Of a stretch of DNA of 64,000 bases, positions 13,641-27,638 are shown piece by piece; position 1 is the first letter of the stretch; each line of letters starts with the position of its first letter. The translations under genes and the position numbers were made by a program. This stretch comes from Stratiolaelaps scimitus (lineage: Eukaryota; Arthropoda; Arachnida; Mesostigmata; Laelapidae). The notes beneath the pieces were generated by a model. That model worked only from the letters and a program-made list of their open reading frames with translations. It did not search any database and had not been told where the DNA came from. The DNA lies in contig JABWDB010000011.1 in assembly GCA_019614645.1 (NCBI GenBank), forward strand, positions 5,629,501-5,693,500, given 5' to 3'.

Positions 13641-15143
13641 TGCCCCTAGTCGCTTTTCTGGCGAATTTCAGCTGGCTACCGTTTACTTCCTTTGCCACTA
13701 AAGGCCGAAATCGGGGGCATCTCACACACAGCTGAGGGTCGGCTCGGAGTTCCCGTATCGAAAAAATGGACCAACATAGAAAGTGCCTGTGAGGCCTCGT
13801 TTTTCCACGAAATTGTCCACTCCTCCTGAACCTAAACGTCCCGAATGATACGAGCTGAATCCTCCTTAGAAATGTCCTTCGGTACGTGCGCTAGCTGCGT
13901 TAGCAATAAATAAGAACAAATACACTCTTATAACTACGATCACTCATTAGGTCGCTTTGCTTGCATAAGGTTTATTCGTTCGAGGGAGGTAACCCCTTCC
14001 GGGTGTCTTTATGAATTGTATGGTTGGTGGCAGAGTTGCAGAGCAAGTTGCCGGTGAAAGTGTAAGTCTAGCTCTTAGTAGATTAGTAAGTTAGTTTTAG
14101 TAGGTTTGCAGCTGTTTGCCAGAGGTTCGGTTAGGAAGATGGACACACGGAGCTCTTACGAACAGGGAAGTGATACAACGCACTTGAGCAGCTGGCAACT
14201 ATTGCCAGCTGCTCGGGCTTTATTAAGCGAAGTGGCCGGCGCGTCAACTATCTTCCATGGTTTTGATCACGGTCAGGTGAGTTAATACCATCAAACTGGT
14301 AGATTATATTATTATGTAGCACCTACAGAGAAGGCCGTCTCGGGGTCTCCTTCTCTGCATGCTCCTCTCTCCGATCGGTGGCATTCAACGCGCGTGAGCC
14401 TCTGTTCAAATTGCACTCACCAAGCTGGTCTTAGGTGTGTGGGCCAGCCAGGATAGTGTGACGATTATGCTCATTCTCGCCTATCTGCTGATCATATGTG
14501 GTTATATTTCATCGAAGTAGAAGAACCTATGGTGAACAAGCATATTTATTCTATTAGCTATGAATAGCACGCATCCTCTGGTACATCCGACTCTTCCCGC
14601 GTGAAAAGAGAGCCGAGTTCCCGAGTCCATTCGACGCTCGCGAATTGCCAGGAACCGTTGAGCCTCAGCATTGAAGTCTCGGGAGCAAGTGAACCAAGCG
14701 AAGAATTGAGGCCCGGCACACCGTTGTGCGGTTCGCCGTTCATTATGTATACCGGTATTTTTCATCCTTAATTCTACCACAAATGCCTGCCTTCGCTCTC
14801 TTCCCTCAGACCCCCTGGGGTGTTGCCATGCGGACAGGCTTACACACCGTTGTTGCATATAAACAACGAGATGAAACGAGTACTGCGAGCCGGATAACTC
14901 TACTTTTACTACTAACAGCGACGTGTGAAGGGGCCGGAGAGAAGGTTTGCAAGGGAAGCGTTTACGTCGACTAATCATTCGGTCGTGCTAATAAACCGCG
15001 ATAATATATGATGCATAAAGGGACTCCTTCTGGTTGCTTGTCCACCTCAAATGTGTGTGCGTCGTACACACACACGCACACACATCTACAACACAGGGGG
15101 AACAGCTGAGGGTCAGCTCGAAAAAGAGTTACGTTGTTGTACA

Positions 15144-15378
15144 TGGCTGACCCTCAGTTCCTCCCCTCTGTGGCAGGACTCAGCTCTTAACCTTTTTAGG
15201 TAGTTCTATGAGGACCTGTGGGGGCCACCTTTGCTTATTCTCTTCCTTACCCGTACCTGGCAAGAATCTTCAGTTAAAGAAAGATTTGAAAGATTCTCGA
15301 AAGCGTCTAACAGGACTCGAACCCAACACACACGTCCCTCCGGTCTAGCAGTCCAAGACGCTCACCACCACTAGTCCA
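15144..15378 (-). mobile_element. SINE-B copy with tRNA-Ser-like head
   Basis: On the minus strand the head (15378-15306) reads GTGGTGAGCGTCTTGGACTG and then a B box GGTTCGAGTCC, much like a tRNA-Ser. The body continues through AAGCAAAGGTGGCCCCCACA and GGTTAAGAGCTGAG to the tail CTGAGGGTCAGC. This is the fullest copy and defines the family. It lies just downstream of gene B. Confidence 0.75.
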
Positions 15379-15498
15379 GTGCCATGTACAACAGGGCCGT
15401 TGACCACAAAAAACAGAACGTAAATTTTATCCGATCGGCGCGCTTTTGAGTTTATATTGTTACTGCTTGTGGAATTAAGATCACTATTGTGCATTGGA

Positions 15499-16061
15499 TT
15501 ATCTAGCTGCGACATCCTGTGATATCGCCACTCGGACGATGGTATATATGCGGTGACAACCGGTAACATTGGGTTTCGTCAGATCAGCCAAGTTCTTGGT
15601 CGGGAGATCTGGCGAGAGATGTCTCATGTTGGTTGACGGTGGCCCCGATATTGGTCGAATGTTGCGCGGTTCCGTTGCCAGCATTTCGAATGTTGACAGT
15701 CGTTGCGATGGCCACTACAGCTTCGCCGGCTTCCCGAACTCCAGAACCTTTACCGAGGAAATTGAAACACTCGTTGAAACATAGGAATCAAAATTTCGCC
15801 GTATACTATCGTATCAGCACAGGGGTGTATACGTCGTAGCGTAAGCGTATACGATATGAAGGCAACAATTTAGTAGTGTCCCCGACGAACAGAAGGCCAA
15901 CAACAGTGTTGTGATTGGACAGCACATGCTCACGTACCTGAAGATCTTCGTCTTCCTCATTAAGAGGTTCAGCGGGCATACACGTCCGCCTGAGCAGATC
16001 CGGCGATGGCTTGAAGTTTATGAACTGTCGGCGGACAAGAGAAACTAGGCTTTATTCAATT

Positions 16062-16094
<33 letters not shown>

Positions 16095-16108
16095 TATAGG
16101 ATAGGGCG

Positions 16109-16144
<36 letters not shown>

Positions 16145-19100
16145 CGCCATAGAGTTGGAAGAAACTGTATATGATATCGGGGTTTCGCCTTGAATTCGGT
16201 AATTGGATCTGGGAGGGGTCATGGGCCATAGCAGGGCTGGGGCCAGATCGTCGATGATACGATGCTGACCGTCAAGAGCTGGCGGGCGGTTCCTACTTCG
16301 GCGGGCGCCAAAGCTCCGCAAGCAGTACCGCAAACGTTAAGATGTGGGCCAGCCCGAAAACTAGATTAAAGACACCAAAGCTCGGATCATCTCAGGGCGT
16401 TCCCGATGTCGTCAAGTGTCAACTTATTTCCGTGAGGCAGAGAATGTTCGTAGGAATACTAATTGTCATAGTCGAAGGTTGTTAGAGTGTTCTATAAGCT
16501 ATTTCCTCTCGAGCGGCACGGGAAACAAACGCTTATGAAAACCGTTAGCATACATTAATATTATTATTATCATATGCGAATATTATTATCATATGCGTGT
16601 GTACATAGGAGTGCATAGTGCAACGCAAGCGAGTGGGGAAGTTTGTCCGAGTTCACCAACCGGGAGGCGAGACGAAGTTTGACACGACTTTCCGTTACGT
16701 TTCGCCTTCCATTGCCTGCGTGGGGGGTGGCTTCGGCGATGGCTGGAAATCTTTAGCTGTAAAAATCCGGACGCCGCCGAGGCTCCCTCGTTGTCGGCCC
16801 TATAGAGAATTTCAGCGTTGTGTCGAAACTCCCGTTGCGTTAATAGACAATTTCGTACAATATTGTGTGTAGACACCTTGTGTTCAGGCGCGACATCGCG
16901 CACGAAACGGAGGTGGGAGAAAACATCCATTGCTTAATGGACAGCGAGCAATTCTGTCCGGAAATCAACTCAGCGCCTCAGGATTTGCCGCCAATGCAAA
17001 CTCTGCAGAGGCAACTCGTTGTGCATTTTTCGGTTCCTTTTATTGAAGACGCGATACATGCGCAGATCGCATCCATTGCTCGAGCCGGACTTCTGTGTCG
17101 ACCACAAGCTGAGTTTCTCCTCAGATAGGCCAGCGTTGCAACGAGACAGATCAATTGTCACCCCCCTTCTGTTAGCGGATCAATTGTTCCTGCCACCCTT
17201 CTGTCCAATTCTTGGCAAGATGGTGCCGTCTTGCAAAAGCAGTAGTGTCAAGCAGTCCCAGTCAGCTGCACCCTCACCACCATAGTTGAGGTGGCCTCGT
17301 TGCCCTCGTCTCGGAACGAGCATTGCTGCTTTTCTGGGAACACAACGGGTGGTGCCGAATGCGGCCTCGCATCGATAAAGTAGGAATCAGTGCAAATAAT
17401 CGGCCTGCCTGTTCGTCCAAGACGAACCACCCAACTCGAGCTGGACTAACTAAAAGGGCTGACCGCGAAGTCAGCTTTTCCTTCAATGTTGAGTACCTTG
17501 TACATCGTTGACAATCAGCCAACTGCAATGCGTCAAGCCAGAGCTCGCCAGAACCGCCACTTTGAACCCATTTATCTAGACCCCAACGTAACGGCATTCG
17601 GGCAGGGAGTGAGGGATTGATACAGGTAATGCATTGCATGCCTATTATCCTAATATGTACAACTGAGTGCTATGGTCCGCTTACCAAAACTCGATGGACG
17701 TCACCCATCTTGGCCGACACGATAAGTTTGTGGTCGTCAACAAACAATCTGTAGCAAGCGTCGTAGCTGGGGAGGGTACTGCCAGGCTCGCGCTGAATCG
17801 CTGGAGACATCAGATTGCGGAGAAACCTACCAGTAAACCGATCCCACAACTTGACGTAGCCGTCCACAGACGATGTCACAATCGAGTGCGAATTGATTCC
17901 GATATCCTGAACACGGTCCTTGTGCCCTTTTAATACGAATAAATATTGACCACTTCGATAGTTAAATAAGATAAAAAGCGACCCGGTGCTTGCTGCGAGA
18001 ATCTCGCCCTGTAGCTTGAATTTCGGAAGCGACGGATGGTGGTGTCGACTGGGAGCCCATCCAGGGACTCGTACTATGTGCGAGAACGAGAGGGTTATTG
18101 CGTTGTACACCCGGAAGCTGATATCTATACCGGCCACCAGTAAGAGATCATCAATGACTCGCATCCAGCAGACGGGACCGAAGTTGTTGTCGATCACCTT
18201 AACTGCCCGGGTGGGCTCATTGACAAATCGCACGAAAATTTTCCCGTGCAGATCGCCTGTCGCTATAATCTGGCCGTTCGACGCCACACAATTCACCTGC
18301 GTGCCGCGGCCATCCTCATACACGATCGCGTTCTGGTTGAGATCCCACATCTGGAGCGATCCGGTCAGGGTTGCCACAACCATACTGCAATCAATGTGAA
18401 ATGGCCAAGCGAATGCTGAGTGAGGTGGACAAGACGTTTACATTGAAATGACTCGTGTAGGAGGTATTCTGGGTCTGTGGAGAAAGCGCCAAAGGGCAGT
18501 ACATATATCGATCGTCTATGGGGATTGGTGTTCGCGTTGATGCGATCCGTATCGTGTGCGTGTGTGTGTGAGAGGGCGAGAGAGAGAGTAAATACCATCA
18601 TAACTATCTTTCGATTTATCCACTACACAGATTTACCTATATTTACATCACGGAATACGAATGGCAAATTGAATGATGTTCTGCCGTCGAATCACATGGT
18701 AGCCGATCGTTCATTTGCATATTTACGCTTGCAATCCTATAGGGCAAGAAGCGCAGGAAGCGCCCCCGGGGGTCAGGCGGGGGGCGATTTGACCTACAGT
18801 AATGCCGCCTTGAAGGCTAGGACCACGTGTGTGTATACGTCAATCGAACAACAAAAGCTAAAGATTCAATTGCTCTCCAACAGGCCTCACGAAATCCCAT
18901 GTCGTTGTGAGCGAAATCCCATTTACATGAGCCAATCCCAGGATCACCCCCCCCCCGCCGCTGCCGCCGCCGGCAGCCATTGGCCACAGCAAAATAATGG
19001 TCCGTCCAGATTCAAAGGGAAAAAAATCACAGAGTTACAATAAATCGTGTAAAAACAATCTTTACAAAAACGACGACACGCGGTTATCATTTACGCATCT

Positions 19101-19434
19101 GTCTCGTGAGTCGGAGCCAATTCTCAGAGTACCCCAAAATATGCGCGATAATACATAAAAGTACGCACAAGTTCACTCACGCAACAAAAAAACAATATGT
19201 GTATATATATATTTTTACAATGTTGCTATACAGATTCTGCAACAAGTTCCGACTTCTGAACAAGGCGCTTGGTCGAAAAACTATATATGAAATATAAGTT
19301 TTATATATGCTTGAACTTAACGCGCGCTTGCTCTAACAGCATATATATATATATATATTATTATTTTTTTTTGAGCTGACCTTCAGCTGTTCCCTTATAT
19401 ATATATATATATATAATATATATATATATATAAT

Positions 19435-19474
<40 letters not shown>

Positions 19475-20859
19475 TGAGCGCGCGCGCGTTAACTTTAAGC
19501 ATATATAAAACTTATATTTCATATATATATTAACAAAAACACCTTGAAAGTGGGTTGATAGCGGGTCTACAATCGATACAAATCGATAGAATTTGCTCGC
19601 AAGCAGCTCGATCAAGCAGTTTCCGGAGAAAACGCCACGTTCAGAAATCGGAACCTGGTGCGAAATTCGTATTGAAGCAGCATTGAATATGCGCTCAAAA
19701 GTTAACAATGTCAAGTTCTTCCACGAGGAGCTATAAACGCCAAGAACATTTTTTTTTGGCAATTGTATCGCAAACAAAAAAAAATGGTAATTGCAAACGC
19801 GATTGATTGCCCTGCGTTGTAATCTTCTACGAGAGAGCAGCGAATTTTTGGCCACCATTTGCGCTTTTAGCGTGAACGCTGGGAAGCCCTCAAAGATCTC
19901 CGGTTTCGTTCGAAGTCGTAGTTGAAAACGAGAGTAAACATGACACATGACTAGCTCATGACTCAGGCTAATTCAGGCTTCGGGGAATTCGACTCGAGGA
20001 GTCGACGTGGTGGTGATGATAATGATGCACCGGTCATTACCGATTTCCGATCAGGTTAATTCCGCTGCCAACATCGAAAGGTCCCTCAAGTATGTTTCTT
20101 AGCTCGCCGGCGACGGCATCAAACACCAGGATCTCGGCCTCATCCACACCCGTAACGGCAAAATTTGTCGCTGTCCGCAAGGTCATCAGTCGACGGTGAG
20201 TCTCATGCGTGTTGATGAGATCGCCTGTGAAATCCGAAGCGGGGCCAGTCGTGAAACATCGGAACAACATCGAACATACAACGGAGACTATAGCGTGGTA
20301 GTGCCAAACAAAACGGGAGCTCACCAGTCTCGAGGTCAAAAAACAGGACAGCCCTATCCTTGGTAACTGTCACGATTCTGTTGTCAGTGGCTTTCATCAA
20401 AAGGACCGGACCGTGGTCACCGTAGGGCACTTCGCGCATGTTGGACGGCCGGCCCGCTTCCCAAGTTCGGGCGGGAATGAAGTACCGAATCATATATGTT
20501 TTTTTCCACGCCTCGGGATGATTCGCCTGCTCGGCGGGATTCAATTCAGTCGATCGCGACGCCGCGTACGAGTTGGGAAGTTTAGGTCACACGCGCAGTT
20601 AGTGTTTTATTAGCGTGCAAAAACAGTGATTGCAGTGATGTGGTGATGGTGTAATACATGCTGAATACGTTCGGTACGATGTGCTGTATTATTTGCGCTG
20701 AGATTTGCGCGATTAATGTGGCGGCATGTTTGTTCGGTTATAACAATAATGATAATAGGCATGAGAGAGCAAGTATTCTGCTGTGAATTATTGCCGAGAA
20801 GCATGGGGTGACGGAATTCTGAGAAAGAATACAGTCTAGATTTAATAATAATAATAATA

Positions 20860-20910
<51 letters not shown>

Positions 20911-22857
20911 AAGTACACGACCGCATCGATTCGTATGTTCCCGATGGGATTCGAACCGGGTACCCTATGATTGCAGGTACCACGGCGGTACCCCTCGCCA
21001 TCCCTGTGGATAAATATATTCCATAGACATTACTCATTCGATGTTGCTTTTGCCTTGTTTTCGTCGCTGTTGTTATTGTTTTGTTGCTGTTGTCGCTGTT
21101 GCTGCTGTTGTTGTTGTTGTTGTTGTGGTTGTTGTTGTTCATTCGTCTCTCTGTGTGTAAGGTCTGCAAGCTCGCTTTCGTGTAGAAATTTGGGCGCGCC
21201 CGTTGTTTTTCCGAACACTTACAGCAACTCCCGGTGCCAGCTCGTAAATGCCGATCGCGTGACACTTCTCCTCCCAGACCGGATTCGCGTGTGCCATGTC
21301 ACTCCACTCACGAGAAACTCCGCCGACGCGGAGGATCTGGTCGACATGGAGGTTTCCCAGAATGGCGATCATTGCTGAACGCGGTATCGATGACATCGTG
21401 TCGTTGCGGAACTCGGGCAGAATCTCCTGAACTAACTGTCGCAACTGGTCCTGGTTCAGCGTCCATAAAAGACTCAATAGTGCTTTTCGATTTTCTTCGA
21501 CAGGCCTGTTGAATGTGGAAGAACGTTTGTGACAAATATGCAAGTACACGACCGCACTGATTCGCATGCAACCTATGGGATACGAAGCGGAGACTTTACA
21601 CAGGTCCATGTTCCCGACGTCACCCGTTCGTCATTCGGCGATATATATCCAATACACAGTGGGTAGGCGTTTTGCATTTGTTTATTTGTTCGTATTTATT
21701 CGTATTTATTTTCTGGTCATCCATGGCTGTACCTATCGTTTATATAGTATGTTTGTCGACGATTGATTTGGGGGAACGGACAAAGTGCTACATGTCTGAC
21801 CAGAGGCGTTCGGATCCTAGCGGCTAGTCCGGGGGACAGACAACCGCGAGCAAACTGCACGCAGTTGTTACTAGAAAGAGGAAAACTCACAGTGCTTCGA
21901 TCACTGCCAGCCACCGGGCAACGGGATTCTCGACGGGACGGTTTCGGAGTGCGCGAATTCGGCTCAGAACGACCCCGGATCCGCGTGTCTCGAACTTCTC
22001 GCTTGCGTCCTGATATCATAGACAATCAAACACGCACGTACGCGTTATGTATCTGTGTGTGTTTGTGAGCGCCAGCACACACGTGCCTACACCGATTATA
22101 AAGCAACACAGGCTATCGTTCATTGGATTCGAATACGCCGGTCGATAGGCACAAAGGGTGGTAAAGGTTTTATTGGTTTGAAAGCGGAACTAATAGAGAT
22201 GTCAAGTCGCCGAATGGTGAGCGTTCAGGACTGCTACACAGGAGGAACATATCGTTCTGGATCAAATCCTCCTGCCATCGGATTTGTTTATCATCTTTCT
22301 CTATCCATGGATCTTCGCCGGGGTTCGGGCGGTAGAGAAGAATTAGCAAGATACCCCTCCGGCACCCTGCGGATCCCCATAGTAATGCCCAAGGTCAACT
22401 GCTAACGTCTGTCATCGTCACGTTGTAATTACAGTCGGCAAGACCTTGAATGGCAATGCCTTTTTTTTTTGGTATCAGGCGATCCGCGAGTTCGGTTTGC
22501 TAGTCTCTACATCTCCTTAAGGCGTTCAGATATCGGAATTGCTCGTGTGGTCCTGCTGTCCACTAAGAAGAGGCTTTCTCAACTCGATTGGAGCACAACT
22601 CCGCTTATGTTTGTTGACCACTAGTTGGATGGACGAGGCCCAAAACTTTTCTAGGCTTGAAAATGGCAGGAAATGCGTTTCTCAATAAAGCCTGCCCTAT
22701 CCTGATCGTTCAGAACCATAACCTTGCCAGCCAGCGAATCGATGCCGCACCTAAGAAGCCGCTGGAAAACAACAGAATTGATACGAACCTCGTCTTTGCG
22801 CGGACGGCGCGGATTGGCACCCAATCGGCGATTTTTCATCTTCAGATTTGACGGCAT
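15499..22857 (-). CDS. Gene B: FBXW7-like F-box/WD40 protein with acidic tail
   Basis: Exons: 22857-22789, 22009-21891, 21505-21223, 20526-20325, 20224-20041, 18384-17685, 16024-15938 and, tentatively, 15714-15499. Exon 1 encodes a basic 23-residue start (ends NPRRPRKDE) before a GTTCGT donor. Exon 2 ends ARWLAVIEA. The F-box exon reads IPRSAMIAILGNL and later VWEEKC, a diverged F-box. The linker exon has EAWKKTYMI. WD40 repeats are weak but visible (GSLQMWDL, DGYVKLWDRFTGRFLRNL). Tail exon 7 begins FINFKPSP, ends NEEDEDLQ and has a strong GTACGT donor. The last exon was chosen on phase and an AG acceptor only; reading through the donor instead adds about 42 residues before a stop. Its phases and the lengths of exons 4 and 5 match the other genes. 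The expected role is an SCF substrate receptor. No degron-pocket arginine is visible at the WD3 position. Confidence 0.8.
20844..21003 (-). mobile_element. SINE-C copy with (TTA)n tail in a gene B intron
   Basis: Minus strand: a tRNA-like head (21003-20944) with A box TGGCGAGGGG and a perfect B box GGTTCGAATCC, then a short body GATGCGGTCGTGTACTT, then a trinucleotide AAT/ATT run (20844-20908). A partial copy sits at 21541-21600. Confidence 0.7.
21541..21600 (-). mobile_element. SINE-C partial copy
   Basis: AAGTACACGACCGCACTGAT and the following bases match the body and B-box edge of the 20844 copy. It lies in the gene B intron between the spacer and F-box exons. Confidence 0.6.
22196..22275 (+). 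mobile_element. tRNA-Ser-like SINE head in a gene B intron
   Basis: GTCGCCGAATGGTGAGCGTT, then CAGGACTGCTA, then GGATCAAATCC resembles a tRNA-Ser with a degraded B box. It sits in intron 1 of gene B, beside a reverse SINE-A tail remnant at 22158-22195. Confidence 0.45.
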
Positions 22858-23524
22858 CCTCGCGCTTCTTGTCTATGCAGTCGTCTCAGATCGACGCATC
22901 GACGAAACAGGGTCAACTACCTACCAGATATCGGTTCCCTCCAATCTCAGTGTCGGGAAATTTAGAAATTGCACGATAGCGAACTCAGCAGTGGTAAAGT
23001 GTCTTCGTTTTTGCGCGTCAATTATCGTATATTACCTGAGCCTGAGTGCGCACCGTGTGGCCGTTGCGTCGCGCATCGTAACCCGGCTAGCTAGCTTCAC
23101 AGCCCCGGCCAGCCACTGTACATGAACAGAACCGTGACACGCGAACAGATGGTGGCATTACACGGCGCTGCCAAACGCGCTCCTTGTACCGGACGATGAA
23201 AAGCGAACGACCAGTGAATTACTTTTTGGCACCCCACTCTGCCTGATGGGCCACTCGGAGACATTGGGGATACCTTGGGGTACGGGAGCAGTTGGTCTAC
23301 GCAAAAAGTTCAACGTTCAGCGAGGGTGTGTGCTATGGAGCGTGATCAACGTAGGTCAAGTGCCGCCCTCAGTGAATTGTTTCATGGATTTGAACACTTC
23401 GCGTGAATACGCCTGCTACGTATCCTCTAATACGCTGTAAGATGAAGCAAGGCTCTATAGAAGTTCGAGAGAAGCTCAATATGGATTGATCCGCAAGCGT
23501 GCGGCACGCAGACGACAGGCGGAG

Positions 23525-23602
23525 GTAAAGGTTTATCGGTTTATTAAAGGAGCTGCAAATTTTACAATGATTAAGATCCCTTATATGTCATCACGCAGCG
23601 GG
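23525..23602 (-). mobile_element. SINE-A copy
   Basis: Reverse complement of the SINE-A tail: GGTTTATCGGTTTATTAAAG at the left and the CACGCAGCG junction at the right. It lies in the gap between genes C and B. Confidence 0.7.
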
Positions 23603-23811
23603 TGGTGTTAGATAGTCTGTCATCTGATCAACTGGTTTCGACCACTTTGTGGCCTCGTCGAGAACAATGCCAGCTATCAGCGGTGCGCCGCTGACCATCA
23701 AACAAGCCTTGCCAAGTAAGTGTTGTCATGCATCAGCATTACATCACCCCACCCCCTTAAAAAAGAACCTCGTCAAGGGTTCTAGAAGGGGCGGCGGAGT
23801 GAAGAAGGTAA

Positions 23812-23880
23812 AGGAAAAGGTTTATTAGTTTATTAAAGGAACTGCGACCTTACGATGCTTAAGCTCTCATATATGTCACA
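23812..23880 (-). mobile_element. SINE-A copy
   Basis: A second reverse copy 200 bp from the previous one (GGTTTATTAGTTTATTAAAG, then GATGCTTAAGCTCTCATATA). A small plus-strand frame starting here is a by-product. Confidence 0.65.
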
Positions 23881-26800
23881 GTTGAATATTGAAGAAAAAG
23901 CTGAGGAAGCAATCCTTGATTTATCCTTGATACCCGAAATCTCGTCCAGGCCTGACTGCATCGAAACCGTTGAGAAGCACCGAAGTGTCTGTCTGTTATA
24001 CGAGAAAGCCGCGATGCTCGGGGGAGGGACCCGATTCGCAAAATTCCACCACCTTTATGTACAGGATAAAACAGAGGGAACCATGGGAGGAGTCTTGGGA
24101 AGAGCCTGCTAGTGACCCTTCAGATCCCCATGGTGCATTCCACCAGAACTTTCAGCTTCCCACTGCTACCGAGTAGCTGATACCTGGTATCAGGAAAACC
24201 ATCTGACGTGTGGCTGTTCTCGGATACTAGATCCGGCTACAGCCTAAACACGAGCATGGCATCACATGATGACAGCACAAATTTTTGTTCACACCTTTCG
24301 AAGATTTCCCCGACACCTATAGGTTCGGATCTTTGTTCTCCGATCTGCGTTCCTTCGTAATAATTCAGAGACGTATCTCTCCAATTTTGTCCATTATCTA
24401 GTATTCCCTCAACGTGAAGTGATCGAATGTTGGTAGTTGTTCCATCACTTCGATTCGAAGGTGCCTTTCTACTGAAGAACGTATATTACTCCAATATACG
24501 TTCTTCAATAGAGTCTTTTTCTCTGTCAATTAAAGGTGTTCTTGATTTGGAATCCTGTTAGATTGTGGAATCCTGGCCTTTGTGCTAACTTGAAAAGAAC
24601 TCATGGCTCATAAACCGCTGCCATGTCCGAGCTTCGTGTACCCCATTAGTGTGCTCACACCCAGATTATAGATCGTCAAAACACGTAACTAGAAAATAGG
24701 TGAAGGTTTATTATTCGGGCTCGGCTATTTTCTTCTAATCCTGACGCCTGCACTAATGCAAACCCAAATGAGAAATAACGGTAAACTTAGGGACACAACC
24801 GGTACAAAAATCTACAATTTCGAGCGTAGAGGGAACTTTTGCTTGCTTTGTTTCAAAGATCTTTGATTTAAGCGCAGCGTTTCCCGGTGGCGAAATCGCT
24901 TGCGACGAACAGCTGAGCAGACGTGGGTAGGTGTTGGACGAGCCAGGCCGAGGAAGTCTCAAAAAATGTGTCCTTAGCCCTGTGATAGCCTGATGGCCTA
25001 CACCTCTACGGCAAAAATAGAGGTGAGAGTCCCCCGTTTCTAACGGTGTGGTCGTCATATGATTAATTCCACAATATCGATAAAAAAGCGCATCTGGCTT
25101 ATACCCGAATCTGGGCCAAAAGCGACTGCGATGAGTCCGCACGTAAACACAGCGAGGAAACGACACGTAAACGAGCAGAGGCTTTGCCTCGACCATTATA
25201 CCGTTTATTCAAACATAGATAATTAGGAATTTTTTCTAGGGATTATTTGGGTGTAGTCTCAATTTCTACAATGGTGTTAGCCCTTGTACATTGGGTAACC
25301 AATACAGCTAAGCGCCTCTCCTCGTATCGACCGCATTTTAGACTCTGCTCGACGCGCCTCTGCAAGAGCACCGCGTAGTATGATACTAATATATACGACA
25401 CCCAACCATTGGAGTCAACGTACGACTGTCGTGCTGGAGCTAGTCTCACCGTCACCGAGAGAATTTCTCCCGGCCAATGCAAGCCTAATCTCGCCCAGAG
25501 TATTGTAGAACCTGAACCAGCTGACGAATTGCCGACAAAAAGACCGCTATGCAACTAGACCGTTATGTCTCTTCGCCACTAAAGGTAACCGGTCCGGCTT
25601 GTGGTTGTCGAACGCCAGCGTATTATAGGCCGCCTCTTCCAGGGTGCTGCCACCTCCCAACAGCCGTGTGACTATCATTTGCTTTATCGTAAAGAGATCC
25701 GGGACGCCGGATGCATTGTTCCCGTGACGAGGCGTACTCCTTCCTTCCGATGACCCGATGCTATAGTGGCGGGTCCACACGGATGATCGGCCGTGATCGA
25801 CTCACGAATAGCAAGCTCACTAATTCTGCATGCTATGCGAATTCGCACCGCCCACCGTATTCGTCCGCCGAATCTTACCTTATCGTCGATGAAGGCGTGC
25901 CATCCCCCGCCGTATCGTTTGGTCGAGAGCAACGAGATATCCAGACACGCACCCTAGAAAAATCGCGCCCCTAGAAAAATCGCGCACGCGCCTGCGTTGG
26001 CTCGTACTGACCGGCGTCTCATGATTACGGTAGCAGTTGTGCATTGTTGTTACGAACGTGCTTATTGCACAAGAAAAACCACGAAAGTTCCCACAATTAC
26101 GGTACCTAGCAGGCTTCAGTACGCTCTGGTACGCTCTGCGAGAAACTATAGTATATAATAGTCTATAGCCGCTGACTGGTCGGTATCTGCGGTATACTGA
26201 CGAAACTCATTCCCGAGCGTATCGCTTAGGCGAAATTCCGCGTCTGAAGCGTCACCTAATGGGGTGGCTTCCGTTTTCCCATTTAAGGTGACGACTTTCG
26301 ACGCTTTCAATGCACTAAATATATATATATAGTCTTGGAAAAGCCCGGCTGATCGATGGCAAGCTCTCTTTTAGTCCACTCGTGACCGACGTGCACAGCT
26401 CCACACATTTGACAGCAGGGTACAACGAACTATCACGTCTACGAAAGGTGCCATTCAAAACTGGAGAATCTGCTTGCTTCTCTAAGCTTTGCCCAAGCAG
26501 TGTTGCCTAGGAGGTGATAGTGTTGCCTAGGAGGAGATAATCTTTAAAGGGACACGGTATCTTTCATCGTACGCGATGGACTACCGAAGCGGATCGCTCG
26601 ACTAGGGGAAAAAATCATACAGGAAATCCCCTTTTGCATGGGCTCTACTGCACAATACATCAGACGTGTGTTGTGCATTCGAGCAATTACTTCCCACCGC
26701 AATGACTACACGCAGCGTCCACGCACACACAAGTGCATAGACGCCCTCGCTTTCGTTGAACCACTACGGCCTCCACGGAACCTCTCAGTCAACTCGACAA

Positions 26801-27638
26801 CTCCGGTACGCGCGCCAGAGTAGCCTGAAGAAGTGAATTGCCGACGTTAGAGATTTACTGTTGTTTATTTCCATTTTGAGTTAGGTCGCTGGCGCGGAGT
26901 AGAAATGCTGACCGTCTTTGGACTTGCCACTTCGGGTACGACCGGCTGTGGCACAGAGTTAAGTTCTCTGCTAATACCGTTTTCTCTCAATATTGATCCT
27001 GCTTCTTCCTCTTCCCCTGTCAGATATATGGTCCCTTCTGCAATTGAACGTGTGGAAATTGTAATTGTACGTATATTACGTATAATTATACATAGTGATT
27101 ATGAGCGCATAGTCATTATCAGCAACGGTATCGCCGTGATGGCTATGACCAGCGTTGATCTAACGCTCAGCTTTGTCCGGGTGTCTCGTACCTCGATCGA
27201 TGGCGCTTACAAAAAAGCACACTCGGTCGATCATTGCGACCGCAGCAGTGGCGCTAGGAAATCTAGATGACGACGCATCCGCGTTAATTATATCCGTTAA
27301 TTATATTATTAATATATAATTCCGATCCAACGATCGGTCGAGGAGGCAACAAACGGCGGGTATAGGCTGGCCGATTAACTAAACCGATTAACTACCCTCA
27401 CCCCCCCCCCCCGCCCGCCCCGCGCACCCCCGCTCGCCCCTGAAGGTGGGGTTCTATACGATGGCCAACGCATCGCGCAGAACCCTTTACACTATAGATT
27501 TTAGCAAGCGACATACGGTACCGTGTTCAATGGATGTGCAACGGCTGTTTGGTGAGGCGCCCGCAAGAGCTTTCCGCTCATCCCAATCATCGAACCGCTT
27601 CGACCCGAGGTCGATGGGCTCGCGTCGGACCCAACGGG

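Larger units (their letters stand above)
10408..15498. other. Gap between genes A and B
   Basis: It holds SINE-A (10695) and SINE-B (13513, 15144) copies, a (TA)n tract near 12514 and G/C homopolymers. I saw no convincing exon. The gene A promoter should lie just above 10407. Confidence 0.55.
22858..27638. other. Gap between genes B and C
   Basis: It holds two reverse SINE-A copies, a copy of the TCTAGGGATTAT repeat at 25217-25250, a C-rich tract at 27398-27440 and otherwise unassigned sequence. Open frames are short and show no domains. Confidence 0.55.
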
